64,000 nt of DNA from Vespula vulgaris (Eukaryota; Arthropoda; Insecta; Hymenoptera; Vespidae): contig NC_066586.1 of assembly GCF_905475345.1 (NCBI RefSeq), positions 3,822,501 to 3,886,500 of the forward strand. Reading direction: 5' to 3'. The notes under the pieces were generated by a model. That model saw only the letters and a program-made list of their open reading frames with translations, was not told where the DNA came from and did not search any database. Shown in pieces: positions 11,169-23,367 of the stretch; the stretch's first letter is position 1; each line of letters begins with the position of its first letter. The translations under genes and the position numbers were made by a program.

Positions 11169-11462
11169 ATGAAGCAGAACGTTGGTGCATCGCAGAAAGA
11201 TGCGCGAGGTTTGACGTATGTATATATCCAAGCTGCAGTAGGTACCTACGCGATCGTTACCGGTCCATCGTTATCGCAGCATCCAAGAGAGAATCCAAGG
11301 AAGACTAAGGTCGAGAGAGACAGAAAGTCACGGTCAAGAAGAAGAGCGAACGTCCGCGTGTCATCTCGTAATACCGTCTACCGTTTCACGCTCGAGTCGT
11401 TTTATGTCTCGAGATCGTTAGATTCGATTATCCATGGACGAAAGAAAGTAGAAGGGTTGTGA
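11169..11462 (+). other. possible orphan exon or small ORF, 97 residues, unrecognised
   Basis: An ATG at 11169 opens a frame of 97 residues to TGA. It is not repeat-derived and has varied codons, unlike most frames nearby. It follows directly on a long pyrimidine tract (11085-11156) ending in CAAG, which resembles a splice acceptor. The product would be basic, with an Arg/Lys/Ser-rich middle (KVERDRKSRSRRR). No family, signal peptide or membrane segment is recognised. It may be an exon, a spurious ORF in a GC-richer island, or a non-coding element. Confidence 0.22.
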
Positions 11463-13573
11463 AACGGGGAGAAGGGAGTGAAGAAGGTACTTGAAAGAGG
11501 GTCAAAAAGATCTTCCTACGTTTCTCGCTATTTACGAGTAAGCCCGACCTTATCGTATTGGAAGACTTTACTAATCTTAGATCCGTATTTTATATTGGAT
11601 GTTTTAAAAAAGGGACGTCCTGAAAAAATTTACGTCCTTATTTTTTCTTTTTTTTATATATTTTTACATATAATATTTTCTGATATTTATTAGGAAAAAG
11701 TTTTTATTTTTATTTTTGCTTTTTCTCTCTCTCTCTCTTTTTTTTTTTTCTTTGGACGATGGCAGGTTTCGAGTGGGAAGAGACAAATACACACGTACAT
11801 CGTACCGTAGAAATCTTTTTATCTTTAAGACCGCTAGAAATGATCGACACTAGTCACAGACTATGATTTACGTATACTCTCCGCAGAAGGAAAGAAGATA
11901 TCAACGACGATAGTTCATTTCGCGGATACGTCGAATTTCTTCGATCTATGAAGATTTAATATGCCCAAAGTGGATTACATCATGGTATGTTTCACAAAAT
12001 ATCAAAAGATTGGTTGTTATGCGAACGAAATCGTTGAAAAGAGTACCGTATCGATAGCTTTTACGAAATTATATAATCGTTGTACAAAGTGTATACGATC
12101 GTGTATTTTTTAAACTTGGGTAGTCGAGTAATTACAAAATTATCGTGCCATTAATATTTTCTCTTTCATCATTTTTCACGAGCTTTATTTTTTTTCTCTT
12201 TTTTTTCTTCTTTTCTATCAAACTCAATGTACTCATTTTCTTTCAATTCATTACTCGTTATATCAAGTATTACTAAGACCGTTAATTAATCCCATCGCTA
12301 GCACGCAACTCGTTGAATTCTCGCGAGGAAGCAGCTCATTTCCTGATCGCAAAGTAACGTGGATTCTGTTTGGACAGCATGGGAACGTTCGTGAATCATC
12401 GTCGATCGGATCGAGGCCTTCTACGAAGGTTCGATCTCTCTTTCTCTCTTTCTATCGCTGACGCCGACGCTGACGGCGATGCCAGTGGTGCCAATGTACA
12501 ATCAATCGCGAATATTCGCGTAATTGATACCTATCCAGCATGTAACAAACGATGGCGGCAGCAGGATACGAAAGCACCTTTACGGATCAAACGCGTACGG
12601 TTAAAGGGATAAACGTGATGCCTGCTGCGTTGAACGCCATCAATGATTAGACCAGTGGTTCTTAACTCGATCTCTATGAACTCTTGGAAACTCTTAGAAT
12701 TTTTTCCTTTTTTTCCTTCTTTCTTTTCTTTTTAATTGATAAAAGGAAATTAATAGAAAAAAAAAATTTTCATTATCCGGATATATATTTAATCGGATAG
12801 AGAAAAATGAATCTTTTCTATCCACGATTGAAAATTGTTAATAGCAATTCGTTATTAAAATTAAAAGAAAAATATTGTGAAATTGTTGAAAAGATATCAG
12901 TTATGACGGATATATCACCTTCACGTGTTCTGAAAGATCACCGCATGAAATGGAAACCAGTCGTCAGTCTCGTAACAAGGACGTTCGAGGAATTACGACG
13001 TAACGATACGCGATATTTTCTGTGTAAATAAAAGCATCGACAAGGGAATTGTGCAATCGTGCGATGAAAGGTGACCGAGTTCTCGTACAAGGTAATATCC
13101 ATATATATCAATTCTTAATTTGTCTATTCAAAAATTCCGAATATCGAATAAGTAGACGTAAAATACATTTTTAGTAGTTGAACAGTTGTTGAAGATTTAT
13201 ACAAAAAAGTACGTTATCGATCGTAAAAGATCCATCTGATATTTTTCTCTTGTTTTTAAAACAGCGTCGATACGTTTCGTTTGTATCGCTTTTATAATTA
13301 AAATCAAAGTCAAAACTACTTCGTACTAGTATCATTCACTTTCTCTCATGATTATCGCGAATAGACTCGTTACAAACGTTTCCTATCCAACTCCGTAGAG
13401 TAAAAGGGCTTCTCGAAAGAAGTCGGCTCTCGTTCACCGAAGATATCACTTTACGTTGAGGAACGTTCGAGTTCGTTAAGCGTTATTCAAGAGAGTACGA
13501 TCTAAGTAGAGAGACACTCGAGAAGTTTCTCTTCGAGCAAGGAAGTTTCCCTTCTAGCGTTCTTGCGATTTAA
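11463..13573. other. mixed intergenic or intronic sequence
   Basis: T-rich at 11640-11750 and 12170-12250. A GC-richer patch lies at 12300-12650, including a frame with Ala-Asp repeats from GACGCC units. A GA-rich patch lies at 13395-13560. No gene can be supported. Confidence 0.5.
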
Positions 13574-13674
13574 CACCGACATCACCACCACGACCATCAC
13601 CACCACGACCACCACCACCACGACCACCACCACCGAAACCACCAACACCATCAACACCACCATTGCTACCACCG
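13574..13674 (+). repeat. ACC trinucleotide repeat with GACC/ATC interruptions
   Basis: About 100 bp of CACCAC and ACGACC units. One frame gives a Thr run, another His. No flanking coding sequence is convincing, so it is annotated as a microsatellite. Confidence 0.9.
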
Positions 13675-14020
13675 TTGTTGCTGCGAGCTTTCGTTATAAA
13701 CGGTCTACTATTTACGAGATTACATTTCGGATAGGCAAGCTTGGTTATTAATAAAAGGCCATTCCGCCTTGATCTCTCGGCAAAGAGGGCGGAGAAGGAA
13801 AGCTACTGCCTATCGATCGTCGAGCTCCACGAAGTATCTATACGTTCTACTTAATGAAAACGTACGACGGCTTTCCCAAGTTTTATGGCGTCCTGTCGGT
13901 CTTTATTCTCGATTAATCGTTAAGAAAAGACGTGAGCGATACGTATCTGTGTCCTTCAGTAAGAACAGAGTGTATAATATATATACTATATTTTTCTTTT
14001 TTCTGTCAATGAATTTATTT

Positions 14021-14330
14021 TTATAGAGGACGAGTACATTGCCAGGAAGTTATAGTATTTCAAAGGGTAGGTTTAATACGCATAATATATATTTTCTGTA
14101 CTTTTATATACTTTTTCTTTTTTTTTTTATAGAGAACATAAGATATTTACTATTAGAAAGTTATAGTACTTGAAAGATGGTAGATATAATAATAGGAACA
14201 AAATTTCTCTTTGTATGTATTTATTTTTTTATACGGAGCCGAGTACTACTAAAAAGATATAATATTTCAAAGATAAGATATAATGATAGAAAAAAAAATT
14301 TCTTTTAGAATCACCGAACAAAAACTGTCA
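14021..14330 (+). repeat. degenerate tandem repeat, 3 units of about 105 bp
   Basis: Three diverged units begin with TTATAGAG- or TTATACGG-like sequence at 14021, 14127 and 14229. Each continues through GAGTACT- or ATTTACT-like sequence, then AAGTTATAGTA, TTCAAAG and a GATATAATA-like end. The periods are 106 and 102 bp. The region is AT-rich with no open frame. Confidence 0.6.
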
Positions 14331-15244
14331 TTTATATAATGATACATCCTCTATATATATATATTTACTCTTGCATAATTTGCACATGTGCTTGTTATAT
14401 TTATATATATATAATATATCACACATGGTATTCGAGTTTATACGCTTTAAAAATCTGCAGTTTAATACACATATAATATACTTGTTCCGTTATGGGGTGC
14501 ATGCAAAGCGAAATTTTTCTCCCTCGCGTGACTCTCTTTTCACGGCTGGCAACAAGAGAAGGGTGAGAAAGAGAAAGAAACATAAAGAAAAGACTCTTTT
14601 ATGCGCTTATGCCATTTAGTACGCAAACGAGTCGGTACGATCGCGTGAGCGACGTGTTTACTTATTCGTAATTTATATCTTACTTCTCTCTCTTTCTGTC
14701 TGTCTGTCTCTCTCACACTCTCTCCCTCTCTCTCACTCTCTCTATCTCTCTTTTTCTCGCTTGTTTTGAACACAGTAAGGCTTTCATTCTTTCACCACTT
14801 ATACCACTTGCCTTTGTAACTACTTCTTGAATCTTTTTCTCTTCTTCGTCGAATGAAGAGGATAGAGATTGCACGGTCAATATCACAATTTTGTGTTATT
14901 ATCATTCCTCTTATCACTTGTAAATAGCTTGATAATATAAAATGAAATTTAGGGAAGAACAAATGCTTATTTGTTCACGAGTAATAAAATATCTTAACCG
15001 ATTCGAGTTGAGGAATATATAGTAATAAAAATGAATTATTTTATTATTATAATAAGTTCTATATATATGTATGCTATAAACATAAATCTTAATCATTTTC
15101 AATTTTCACTGTGTATCGTCTACTAAGTCGCTGAATTTATTTTTATAACTTACGAGTATCGAAGCGTATACTTAATGCTTACAAGCATAGTATAATAAAT
15201 ATTTTTTTATTTCTCTCTTTCTCTCTCTCTCTCTCTAACTTTAC
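14331..15244. other. AT-rich stretch with CT-rich block
   Basis: A CT/TCTG-rich block lies at about 14683-14760. The rest is AT-rich with stops in all frames, and 15212-15237 is a short CT tract. Confidence 0.5.
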
Positions 15245-15552
15245 GAAAGTAACGTAAATCGAGAGCCTGTTTAAAAGCATGCGTACGCGTGCTTCGATGA
15301 AGAGGGTAGATTTAATCAACAAGGAGCAACTTCATTTTAATCACCGCCACTTTACCCGATTTTATGACTATTTATGTAGATTGCAGCAAGTGCGTGCTCG
15401 CGAAAAGGCACATTTTGGCGCCCTAGGCGCTCGAGACAACGTCATCGATCTAACCACGGCTCGGACGATCGTTTTAAACGCGTTTCAATCATTTTTATTT
15501 TGTTTCCATGTCAGGAAGCTCGCTCGTTATATGCGTCTAGCTCATCCGTAGA
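15245..15552. other. GC-richer island with 90-codon plus frame
   Basis: A frame is open on plus from 15279 to the TAG at 15549-15551. It reads as varied protein but matches no family I know. Motifs such as TTTATGAC and TTTTAATCACC suggest homeodomain-type binding, so a conserved non-coding element is as likely as an exon. Confidence 0.2.
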
Positions 15553-15649
15553 TTATTCTGAAGATTCCGTTTTCAATAATTTAATATGTTGTTTAATTTC
15601 CTTTCCTTCTTTTTTTTCTTTCATTTTTTTTTATTTTATCTAGTTCATA

Positions 15650-16345
15650 GACACTTTCATATTCTTGAACATCTTGTAGATGTATATTTATTATATATAT
15701 GTACGTTATTCAAGCCATAGTAAAGTCACTTCCATAAAAATCACCAATCTTATCTTCAGATTATTCTTTACGCACTTCAAATTATTTATATTATTATATT
15801 ATTAAATTTTTGTATTTATTTTATAAACATTTTCATATTCTCGAACATCTTGTACATAGATATTTACATATATATGTACATTATCCAAGCTATGCTAAAG
15901 TCATTTCCATAAAATTCATCAATTTTATCTCCAGATTATTCTCTAGACACATTAAATTATTTGCGGTATTATATTATTAAATATTTTTAATTTATTTCAT
16001 AGTTATTTCGATATTCTTGAAAATCACCTATGTATGTGTACAATGTCGAAGCCATAACGTAGTTACTCTTATTAAAAACACCAATTTCTCGATTTTTTAA
16101 TTTTCAAATGATTTTTTGAACATTTTGTATGCATTGATATAGTTTAACCAAGCTATCTTTATAAAACCATGATAAAAATCATTTTAAAATGAAATCATCA
16201 GTCTAATAGCCCGATTATTCTTTATAAATTATTTAATTTTTCTACTTATTTCATAGGACATTCTCATATTCTTGAACATTCTCATATTTTTCTACATACA
16301 TACGTTTATACATTGCCAAAGCTTCTTGTGAATGGAATCAATAAT
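15650..16345 (+). repeat. diverged tandem repeat, about 176-bp unit, 3-4 copies
   Basis: Copies are anchored by TCATATTCTTGAAC-like sequence at 15657, 15833 and 16008 (periods 176 and 175 bp) and again at 16264. Each carries AAGCCATAGTAAAGT-like, TCCATAAAA, CAATTTTATC and GATTATTCT boxes in the same order. The interval before the last anchor is 256 bp and partly scrambled. AT-rich, no gene. Confidence 0.7.
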
Positions 16346-16368
16346 AAAGTTACTTCCGTTAAAATTAG

Positions 16369-16402
16369 AGAGAGAGAGAGAGAGAGAAAGAGAAAGAAAG
16401 AG
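16369..16402 (+). repeat. GA microsatellite
   Basis: Short GA/GAAA tract at the edge of the preceding tandem repeat. 16403-17000 is mixed sequence with GC-richer patches and overlapping short frames in several registers, none convincing. Confidence 0.9.
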
Positions 16403-17339
16403 GGAGAAAAAAGGAAACGATCGTATCGCTATCCCGTCGTATCAAATCGAGCCACGTTTATAATTCTACGAAGCGTCGGGTGCACGTGTGCGCGCGTGCT
16501 TTCGTCGATTCTCGTTTATCGAGTATCAAGTCGATAAAATAACGTTGAAAGACGACTACTCGATTGCAGAATGGGAAGGAATCGTATCCTTCTCTTTTCC
16601 GTCTCTTTTCACACGATACGGAAATCTCGCGGGCACCCGGAACACTCGGCACGTCGTTGTGTCGGAATAACTTGGTCGTTCCCCTATTTATACGTATTCT
16701 CTATATGTACATGTATAGGTGCATACATGTATACGTTAGAATGTGTAAAAGATGAGTACGCACGTGGGCGGGCAGGTTGCGCGTGTGTTCATTACTAGCG
16801 ATACGTTGCCATCATTAATATCGAGAACTACGCCTTATACCGCGTGCCCGTGTTTAGAAGTACGAGTTAATGAGAAAGAGAGACAGAGAGATTGTCTCTC
16901 TCCTTCGTATAGCAGGTATACCTACACGTCTCTAACGCAAATTCGAATGGGTATCGGTTTAATTAACGCGTCGAGACCGCGAGCCGTGGCACAAGTCTCG
17001 TAGTCAAGAAATCGACTACATGTACATGTGTATGGAGGTAGATAAATACACAGGTATGCATGTACATATGTATCTTCTGGAAAGTTAAAACGTTCGAGAT
17101 TATAATTTAATTAAATTTAATTAACGAGAGCTAAACGCGTAAGATAACTAAGGGGACGGTCGGTCAATCGTTTTCATGTTTATAAAAATATTCTTTGGAT
17201 ATTTCTTATTACTCTCTATTTCTCTCTCTTTCTCTTTTTCTATTTCTCTAACGTGTTGTATTAGTGGTTCGAATTTTCCTATTATGACGGAATCCTGAGT
17301 TAGCCCTTTATTAATTATCATTATCGCTAATTGAATAAC

Positions 17340-17710
17340 GACCGATTGAAAATGAAACGCTTCGACGAGCGAGGAGTTTATAAGCTGTCGGATATTTTAC
17401 GCTTCGTGTCGTACAATTCTAATTCTCCGTCTTGGTATCATCGTTATAATCGCCGTCCAGTATGCGTTAATTACGTTCAGTAGTAAGTGTCAAGGGGTAA
17501 TTGAGAGCTTCTGTATGCGGTAATACGAAGATGCGATTCTCGGGTACAGTGGAAGACGCCGTAAGGTGCCTTCCCACGCGAGTCGAAGAACTTAACGTAA
17601 ATTCGAAATACGATAGGTTTAATTAATTCCCGCTGCGGGTATGCGAGATCAATTCACCTGCGGCCATCGCACGGCAACGCTTACAATTTAATTAGAAACG
17701 CATATATGGG
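17340..17710. promoter_or_regulatory. candidate regulatory island
   Basis: GC-balanced sequence with TAATT/AATTA cores (TTAATTACG near 17470, GGTAATTG near 17497, TTTAATTAATTCC near 17618, TTTAATTAGAAAC near 17688) and a GCTGCGGG stretch. No sustained open frame. Inferred regulatory. Its neighbour 17820-17900 is a T/CT-rich tract. Confidence 0.25.
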
Positions 17711-18129
17711 CGTAGTGCCGTTGCATTATAAGGGATATACTCATTCCACGCCAACCGATATTTCCTTGGATCGATCGTCGACACAATCGTTCCTAGATTC
17801 TACAAGCTTCCAAGATATTTATCGCTTTTCACTTTATTTTCTTATTTTCTTTTTTCCCTTTTTTCTATTCTCTTTTCCTTTCTTTTTTTTTTATTCTCAT
17901 CTATCATTGATAAAAGATCTGGATAAAATAAATAGGCACGTATATAAATATACACTTTGGTAACACAGATGATAAATATGTTATACCATATTTTATATCG
18001 AAATTTAATTAATTTAATTTAATTAGTCAAAATGTTATTAATTTATCGAAATTCTTGTTAACAATGATCGTGCCATTTTTATTGCTGCACGAAATAAATA
18101 GCTATTGTTAATTCTTATTTTTCTTTTTT

Positions 18130-18130
<1 letters not shown>

Positions 18131-18160
<30 letters not shown>
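18131..18160 (+). repeat. poly-T tract
   Basis: About 28 uninterrupted T residues in a longer T-rich stretch starting near 18118. It could be a microsatellite or the reversed tail of a very old retroposed sequence; nothing flanking decides this. Confidence 0.8.
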
Positions 18161-18162
<2 letters not shown>

Positions 18163-18194
18163 AAAGAAAAACGAGCAGAGAAATATTTTTGCTA

Positions 18195-18420
18195 TTCGAT
18201 CAAAAGTGATCGTAAGACTTCAGATCGAGAAGTCGCTCGATACTCATGGGCGAGAGCGTGAAAAGTCGAGGCATGTTACTGCCTTGACTCAAAGTTAATC
18301 TGGATTAACCGGTCTTGAACTATCCGCGGGCTTAGTGGAGGACAAAAATGAAGATCGAAGATTTATGCCTTCCGAAGATACGCGTCGTTCGAAATGTCAT
18401 GCTCTGATTCTCTAATGAAC
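18195..18420. other. GC-richer island, candidate regulatory
   Basis: Mixed-composition DNA between the poly-T tract and a TTA repeat (18517-18545), with a near-inverted TTAATCTGGATTAA (18295-18308). No open frame of note. Confidence 0.2.
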
Positions 18421-18513
18421 GAGTCAACGGAAGCATTGTCACGATTTTCTATCAAAATGATTCATACTTGCTAATTATCGGATGTATTTATTTCAACGTT
18501 CACCATTTAGACA

Positions 18514-18547
<34 letters not shown>

Positions 18548-18809
18548 ATTATAATTATAATAATAATTAAAATTAAAATTAAAATTATAATTAAAATTTT
18601 CTCTCAATGGCAATAAGTTCTATAATTTATTTTTTATAATTTCTCATTAACGACGCCGCCGAAGAAACTTTTTGTATAAATGATCGAACAAATTACCGAC
18701 GTGATAAAAATTATTTAATAAGATTAATAATTGACGAAGACATTAAATCTTTTAATGATATAATCGATCGATTTCCTTCAGATAACGCGTATAATTACGT
18801 AGGAACGTA

Positions 18810-19000
18810 TCTTCGATGGATAGCAAGAGCTCCCCTTTTGTTCATTCGCCGATGGGGCTGAGTGGCGCGTGCAAAAGTGCGTACGATACCGCACGGGCTT
18901 TCAATTTCTTTCGGCTGCTTTGAGGTACGGCCTTTAATTTGCCGCCAATGATACTAAAGAGACAAAAAGAATCTTCGGGTTCCCCGGCGGCGTTCGAAGA
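18810..19000. promoter_or_regulatory. candidate regulatory island
   Basis: GC-rich for the window, with GGCGCGTGCAAAAGTGCG, CCTTTAATTTGCCGCC and CCCCGGCGGCG. It ends at CT-rich DNA (19015-19130). The mix of TAAT cores and GC boxes resembles insect conserved non-coding elements. No exon is supported. Confidence 0.25.
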
Positions 19001-19259
19001 GAAAGACTCTGTTTCTATTTCTATCCCTTTCTCTCTCCCCTTTCCATCGTCCCTCTAATTCTGTCTCTCTCTCTCTCTTTCTTTTTATATATCTTTTTCT
19101 CTCTTTCTCTCTTTCTCTTTCTTTGTAGAGAGACCACGGAAAGGTATAGATACCTATCTACATATATACGTATTCCATTAAAAGTTCATTTCGTTCAGCC
19201 ACGAGTAGCACGAATGAAAATTACATAGCCGGTCACGAGCACAGGCTCTCTCACCCTCC

Positions 19260-19650
19260 TTACCCTTTCTCTCTCTCTCTCTTTCCTCTCTCTTTCTCTC
19301 TCTTTCTTTCTTTTTTCTCTTTCTTTCGTATACTTTAGTCTATCTCTTCCTGTCGAACTACTTTAAATGAAATCTTCTTTATAACGATGCAGTTAACGTT
19401 GTCTCTGCACGCGACGGTTCGAGAAGTTAGAACCTAAAGGTAAAAGATAAGACGAGGAGAGGGAAACAAAAATTGAGGAGGAAAGAGAAAGAGATAGAAC
19501 ATAGATATACAGAAAGAGAGAAAGAGAAAGAGAGAGAAAGAGAGAGAGAAAGCAAAAAAGAGAAAGAGACAGTAAAGTAAAGGATGGTCAGGTGTATGAG
19601 AGAAGAATAAAAGAAGGAAGCTGCGAGGGATGAGAAAGAGTACGACTGGA
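19260..19650 (+). repeat. CT-rich then GA-rich low-complexity blocks
   Basis: CT/CTTT units (19260-19325) followed by GA/GAAA units (19455-19580): purine and pyrimidine blocks of opposite strand sense about 130 bp apart. No gene. TTC-rich sequence follows at about 19840-19910. Confidence 0.7.
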
Positions 19651-20711
19651 GCGTAAAGGTCAGGGCTTCGTGGCTGACCCTCGCATTATCCGAATAATTG
19701 GTACATTACTTTCGAACGACAAGAAGAGAGGTAAGGAGAGAGATTTTAAAAGGGGAATACGAGATTACGTTCACCGCGCGCCCATCTATTTTACTTTAAT
19801 TTATTACCCATTCACGGTAATCAATGAGAACAATTTGATCTTCTTCTTCTTCTTCTTTGTCTTCTTCTTTTTCGTCTTCTTTTTCCTTTTTTTATGTTCT
19901 TTCTATTTCTTCTTCCTGTTGCACGTTCCAGTGCGACTAATCTAGCGATTGTTCACGTTCAATCAGTTGTCATCGAGCTACATAGTAGAATAACCAATAT
20001 CAATACGAACTTTCTATTTCAATTCGTAGTAAGGACGAAGATGGTCGATCATTAGAAGAAATATCGTTAGATAGTATATATTTATCTTGAGAATCGAATT
20101 ACTAATGTATACGTACGTAGATATACATATGTACATATGTATGTATGTATGTATATATAATATATGTATGTATATTTTTGATTAATTTTTTTCCACGTTA
20201 GAATCTCTCTCTCTCTCTTTCTCTCTTTATCTTTTTATCTCCTCGTTCGTACATATAGAATCGTTCGCATTCGTAATATCGTCTAATTTACAAGGGTAAC
20301 GATGGCGATGTGTATATACATAGGTATTACAAGGACGTTGAAAGAATCGATAGAGAATGGGATAAGGAGGTACGTTTATTATCTTTATCTGTAACATCCG
20401 GCACAAGATGGTAAATCGATAAAGCTAATTTCAAAATCGATAGGGTCCTCGTTCTTCTAATGTACATCCACTCGCCTATTACCATTGTTATAGAAGTCAG
20501 AACCACGAGGCTATTATTAATGCGTGGAATGCGTACGAAGGTTCCGTGGGAGGAACCACGAGCAGAAAACCGGAGGGGGAGAGTACGTTCGTATAAATTA
20601 TTCATGCCGACGCACGTTCAATATGAAATTTTAATCGATCGCTCGTGCGTCAGCCGGCCAAATCCGTTCGCAGATTCTCTCTCTTTCTCTCTCTCTCTTT
20701 CTCTTTCTTAG

Positions 20712-20716
<5 letters not shown>

Positions 20717-20777
<61 letters not shown>
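20717..20777 (+). repeat. GA microsatellite, about 30 units
   Basis: Uninterrupted, preceded by a CT-rich block (20676-20709). The two can pair as a purine-pyrimidine inverted repeat. Ser/Leu and Arg/Glu frames here are artefacts. Confidence 0.95.
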
Positions 20778-20780
<3 letters not shown>

Positions 20781-20890
20781 GCATATTAGCGTTCCTACGT
20801 ACATATGCGAGAATACATCAACGGAAGTTCCATTTGCGATTTGAACATCTAACTATACTTATGCTTTTCCTTTCTCTTTAAGTTTAGTCT

Positions 20891-21098
20891 ACAAAGATTT
20901 CGTACTTCAGTATCGATCAATTTTTAATCATCGATTTCAGACGAAGATTTTGTACATTAAGATTGAGAGAGATCAATTTTTTTATCATTTTTTTAGACAA
21001 AGATATTGTAGTTTAGGATGAAGATTAATTTTTTATTATCTTCTTGGATATAGATTTTGTACTTTAGGATCGATCAATTTTTAATTCCTTCTTCTCGT
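20891..21098 (+). repeat. minisatellite, four units of 51-56 bp
   Basis: Units begin with ACAAAGATTT, ACGAAGATTT, ACAAAGATAT and ATATAGATTT at 20891, 20941, 20997 and 21048. Each continues with GTAC/GTAG, TTAGGAT- or TAAGATT-like sequence, GATCAATTTTT and a TTCTT- or TCAG-like end. The first and last units are the most alike. Confidence 0.75.
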
Positions 21099-21118
21099 TG
21101 TAACTTTATAATGTTAAT

Positions 21119-21147
21119 TAGAGAGAGAGAGAGAGAGAGAGAGAGAG
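21119..21147 (+). repeat. GA microsatellite
   Basis: Short GA tract just after the four-unit minisatellite. 21148-21656 is AT-rich with a moderately GC-richer middle and no supportable gene. Confidence 0.93.
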
Positions 21148-21652
21148 TGTATGTCATTACTATGAACGAATCATTGCTATGAAAGAATTATTTGATACGT
21201 AGATCTCGTTTCAAAATAAACTAATTTATTATACTTGCATAGGAATGTTTACGAGTGAATGTTAAATATGGGGTTAAGGAACTTTCGATAGAACCTCGAT
21301 CGATGCATTATAGTTCGGTAGCGTGGGTAGATAGGATGTCTTATTTGAATTTGCGATGTAACGGGCATGTACTCTCTGTGATTGGCAGTTTGGTTGTACG
21401 CATATAAGAATGACAATACGACAATAGCTGCTTGTCATCTGAGAATCAATGGTGAAGGTCCGGGTGCGAAGGACACGTAGAAAGATAAAAGAAAAGATGC
21501 TCTAACCGCTTTAAGAAGTTTGAAACATTATCACGGATTGATCAAGAATAAAATTCTAACAACGATCGTAGCTATATATCTTTTGGTTCGAACAAACAAA
21601 TTTTATACGTGAAAATAAAAAAAGATTTTTTATAAAAGTAATCCAATAAATT

Positions 21653-21656
<4 letters not shown>

Positions 21657-21698
<42 letters not shown>

Positions 21699-21713
21699 CG
21701 ATCGATCGATCGA
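21657..21713 (+). repeat. compound CT / CGAT microsatellite
   Basis: About 19 CT units run directly into about 4.5 CGAT units at 21695. GA-rich sequence follows at 21880-21970, so the region has strong purine-strand alternation. Confidence 0.95.
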
Positions 21714-22009
21714 ATCGAACGTACAAAGCGAGCGATGCAAGGCAAGTAGTAAAAGACAAGATTTAATCAGACCTGAGAATCTTGACTGGCATTTCGTAGG
21801 AAAGTGGAAGGTTTCTTGCGTTGTTCGAGACTCGGAGAAAGATATGAGAGTGTGAGCGAAGCAAAATCGAAAGAAAAAAAGAGAGAGAGAGGGAGAAAGA
21901 GAGAAAGAGAAAGAAAGATACGAGTGAAGTGTGGAGGAGTGGAGAAGAAAGAAGAGGAAAGAAAGAGAGATAGATTGAAGTAGAGACGAGCGATCGGTTC
22001 CCCAATAGC

Positions 22010-22240
22010 CAAGCTTGAGCTCGAGTTCTGTTTTACGAGGTGCCGCGAAAGTGGAGCCTATGGGCATAAATACGAAGGCGTCTCGTGAGTGGTAGCTTCG
22101 AAGAGTTGCGCCAAGTGCCGCGGGGCACCTTCCAGGTCGTCCGTAGAACTACCAGGACGGATTATGTGACGCCCACCCACCCACGCGATCATACTTTTCT
22201 TCTCGTACGCATTAAATCGACGGCGGCGCAAAAGCATTTT
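22010..22240. other. GC-rich island, candidate regulatory
   Basis: One of the more GC-rich segments, with GTGCCGCGGGGCACC (a GTGCC/GGCAC inverted repeat near 22119-22131), CCACCCACCCACG and CGGCGGCGC. A short plus frame crosses it and then enters a GAAA repeat; it is not convincing as protein. Confidence 0.25.
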
Positions 22241-22242
22241 AT

Positions 22243-22244
22243 GA

Positions 22245-22292
<48 letters not shown>

Positions 22293-22294
22293 AA
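22243..22294 (+). repeat. GAAA tetranucleotide repeat, 13 units
   Basis: Uninterrupted GAAA units, then AAAAAGGG-type decay. Lys/Glu-rich frames here derive from the repeat. Confidence 0.95.
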
Positions 22295-22985
22295 AAAAAG
22301 GGAAAAGGCAAAAATGAAAAAACGAAAGAGAGAAAAGAGAAGATCCGATTGGATTAGACGATAAAAATGTTGAACTTTTTGAACGTTTTAACGAGAAATA
22401 TTTTCGCTAATGGAGATTCTTTTTTTCTTTCTCGATTATAAGCGTTAAAAATAAATCGTTCTCTCTGATGAACCCTGACGAAGTCTACACTATTAATGGC
22501 CGACGATGTACATACGTTGATCCGGATAATACGCGAGACGAGAGAAGACAGAACAATGAGGTACGGGGGAGAAATAAAAATTGTTAGCGTCCGACGTAAT
22601 AATCACGTTTAAGACGGTACTATCTTTGTTCGATTAATCAACTCGTGTACTCTCTCTCTTTTACGTAGGCGTTAAACTCGGCAGGTCAGGAAGCGATAGT
22701 TTCGACTCGGTAGGAACGATTCGAAGGAAGAAGCATCTGCACAACGTCCCTTCGAATTTATTAAAAAAAAAAAAAAAGAAAAAAGGAATAAGAAAAGGAA
22801 GAAAAAATGTTAACATTAATAACAATATAAATAATTTATAATAAAGTCATAGATACATTATGAGTTTTGTGTGAAAAAATTTATAGGCAATAATGATAAT
22901 ATAATGATTATCAGAATACACAGTGGTAGTAAGTTATATGACAAAAATTTTTAACTGATAAGAAAAGTAATTATAATTGATAAAT

Positions 22986-23006
22986 ACTACTACTACTACT
23001 ACTACT

Positions 23007-23038
<32 letters not shown>
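22986..23038 (+). repeat. compound ACT / TAA trinucleotide repeat
   Basis: About seven ACT units change into about ten AAT units. 22295-22985 is AT-rich with nothing recognised. A CA dinucleotide run follows at 23191-23210. Confidence 0.92.
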
Positions 23039-23040
<2 letters not shown>

Positions 23041-23367
23041 TCAAAAGAGTTGTAATTTAATTGCATTTAGCGTTGTCTTCCTCCTACCGAGTGTTGCTCT
23101 CGTAGGTTTAAACATCTGCATCCCAATGTCGTGATATCACACTATGCTTCTATATATACATACATATAAATATACCCACCTTCTATATATACACACACAC
23201 ACACACACATGTTATACATATATCCACGCATCAGCCTACGTAGATAGGTGGGTTGTAAGACGTCTTGGATAGGTAGAGTAAGAGACGCGTACAAAGTTTG
23301 CGTACTCAAAGCGTTTCTTCGTTCGTCTATATTGTACATGCGTGAATCGACCGACCGATCGAGCAAG

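Noticed and set aside
15650..16345. CRISPR-like array
   Set aside because: Units are about 176 bp, diverged throughout and AT-rich in a eukaryotic sequence; no short exact repeats with unique spacers.
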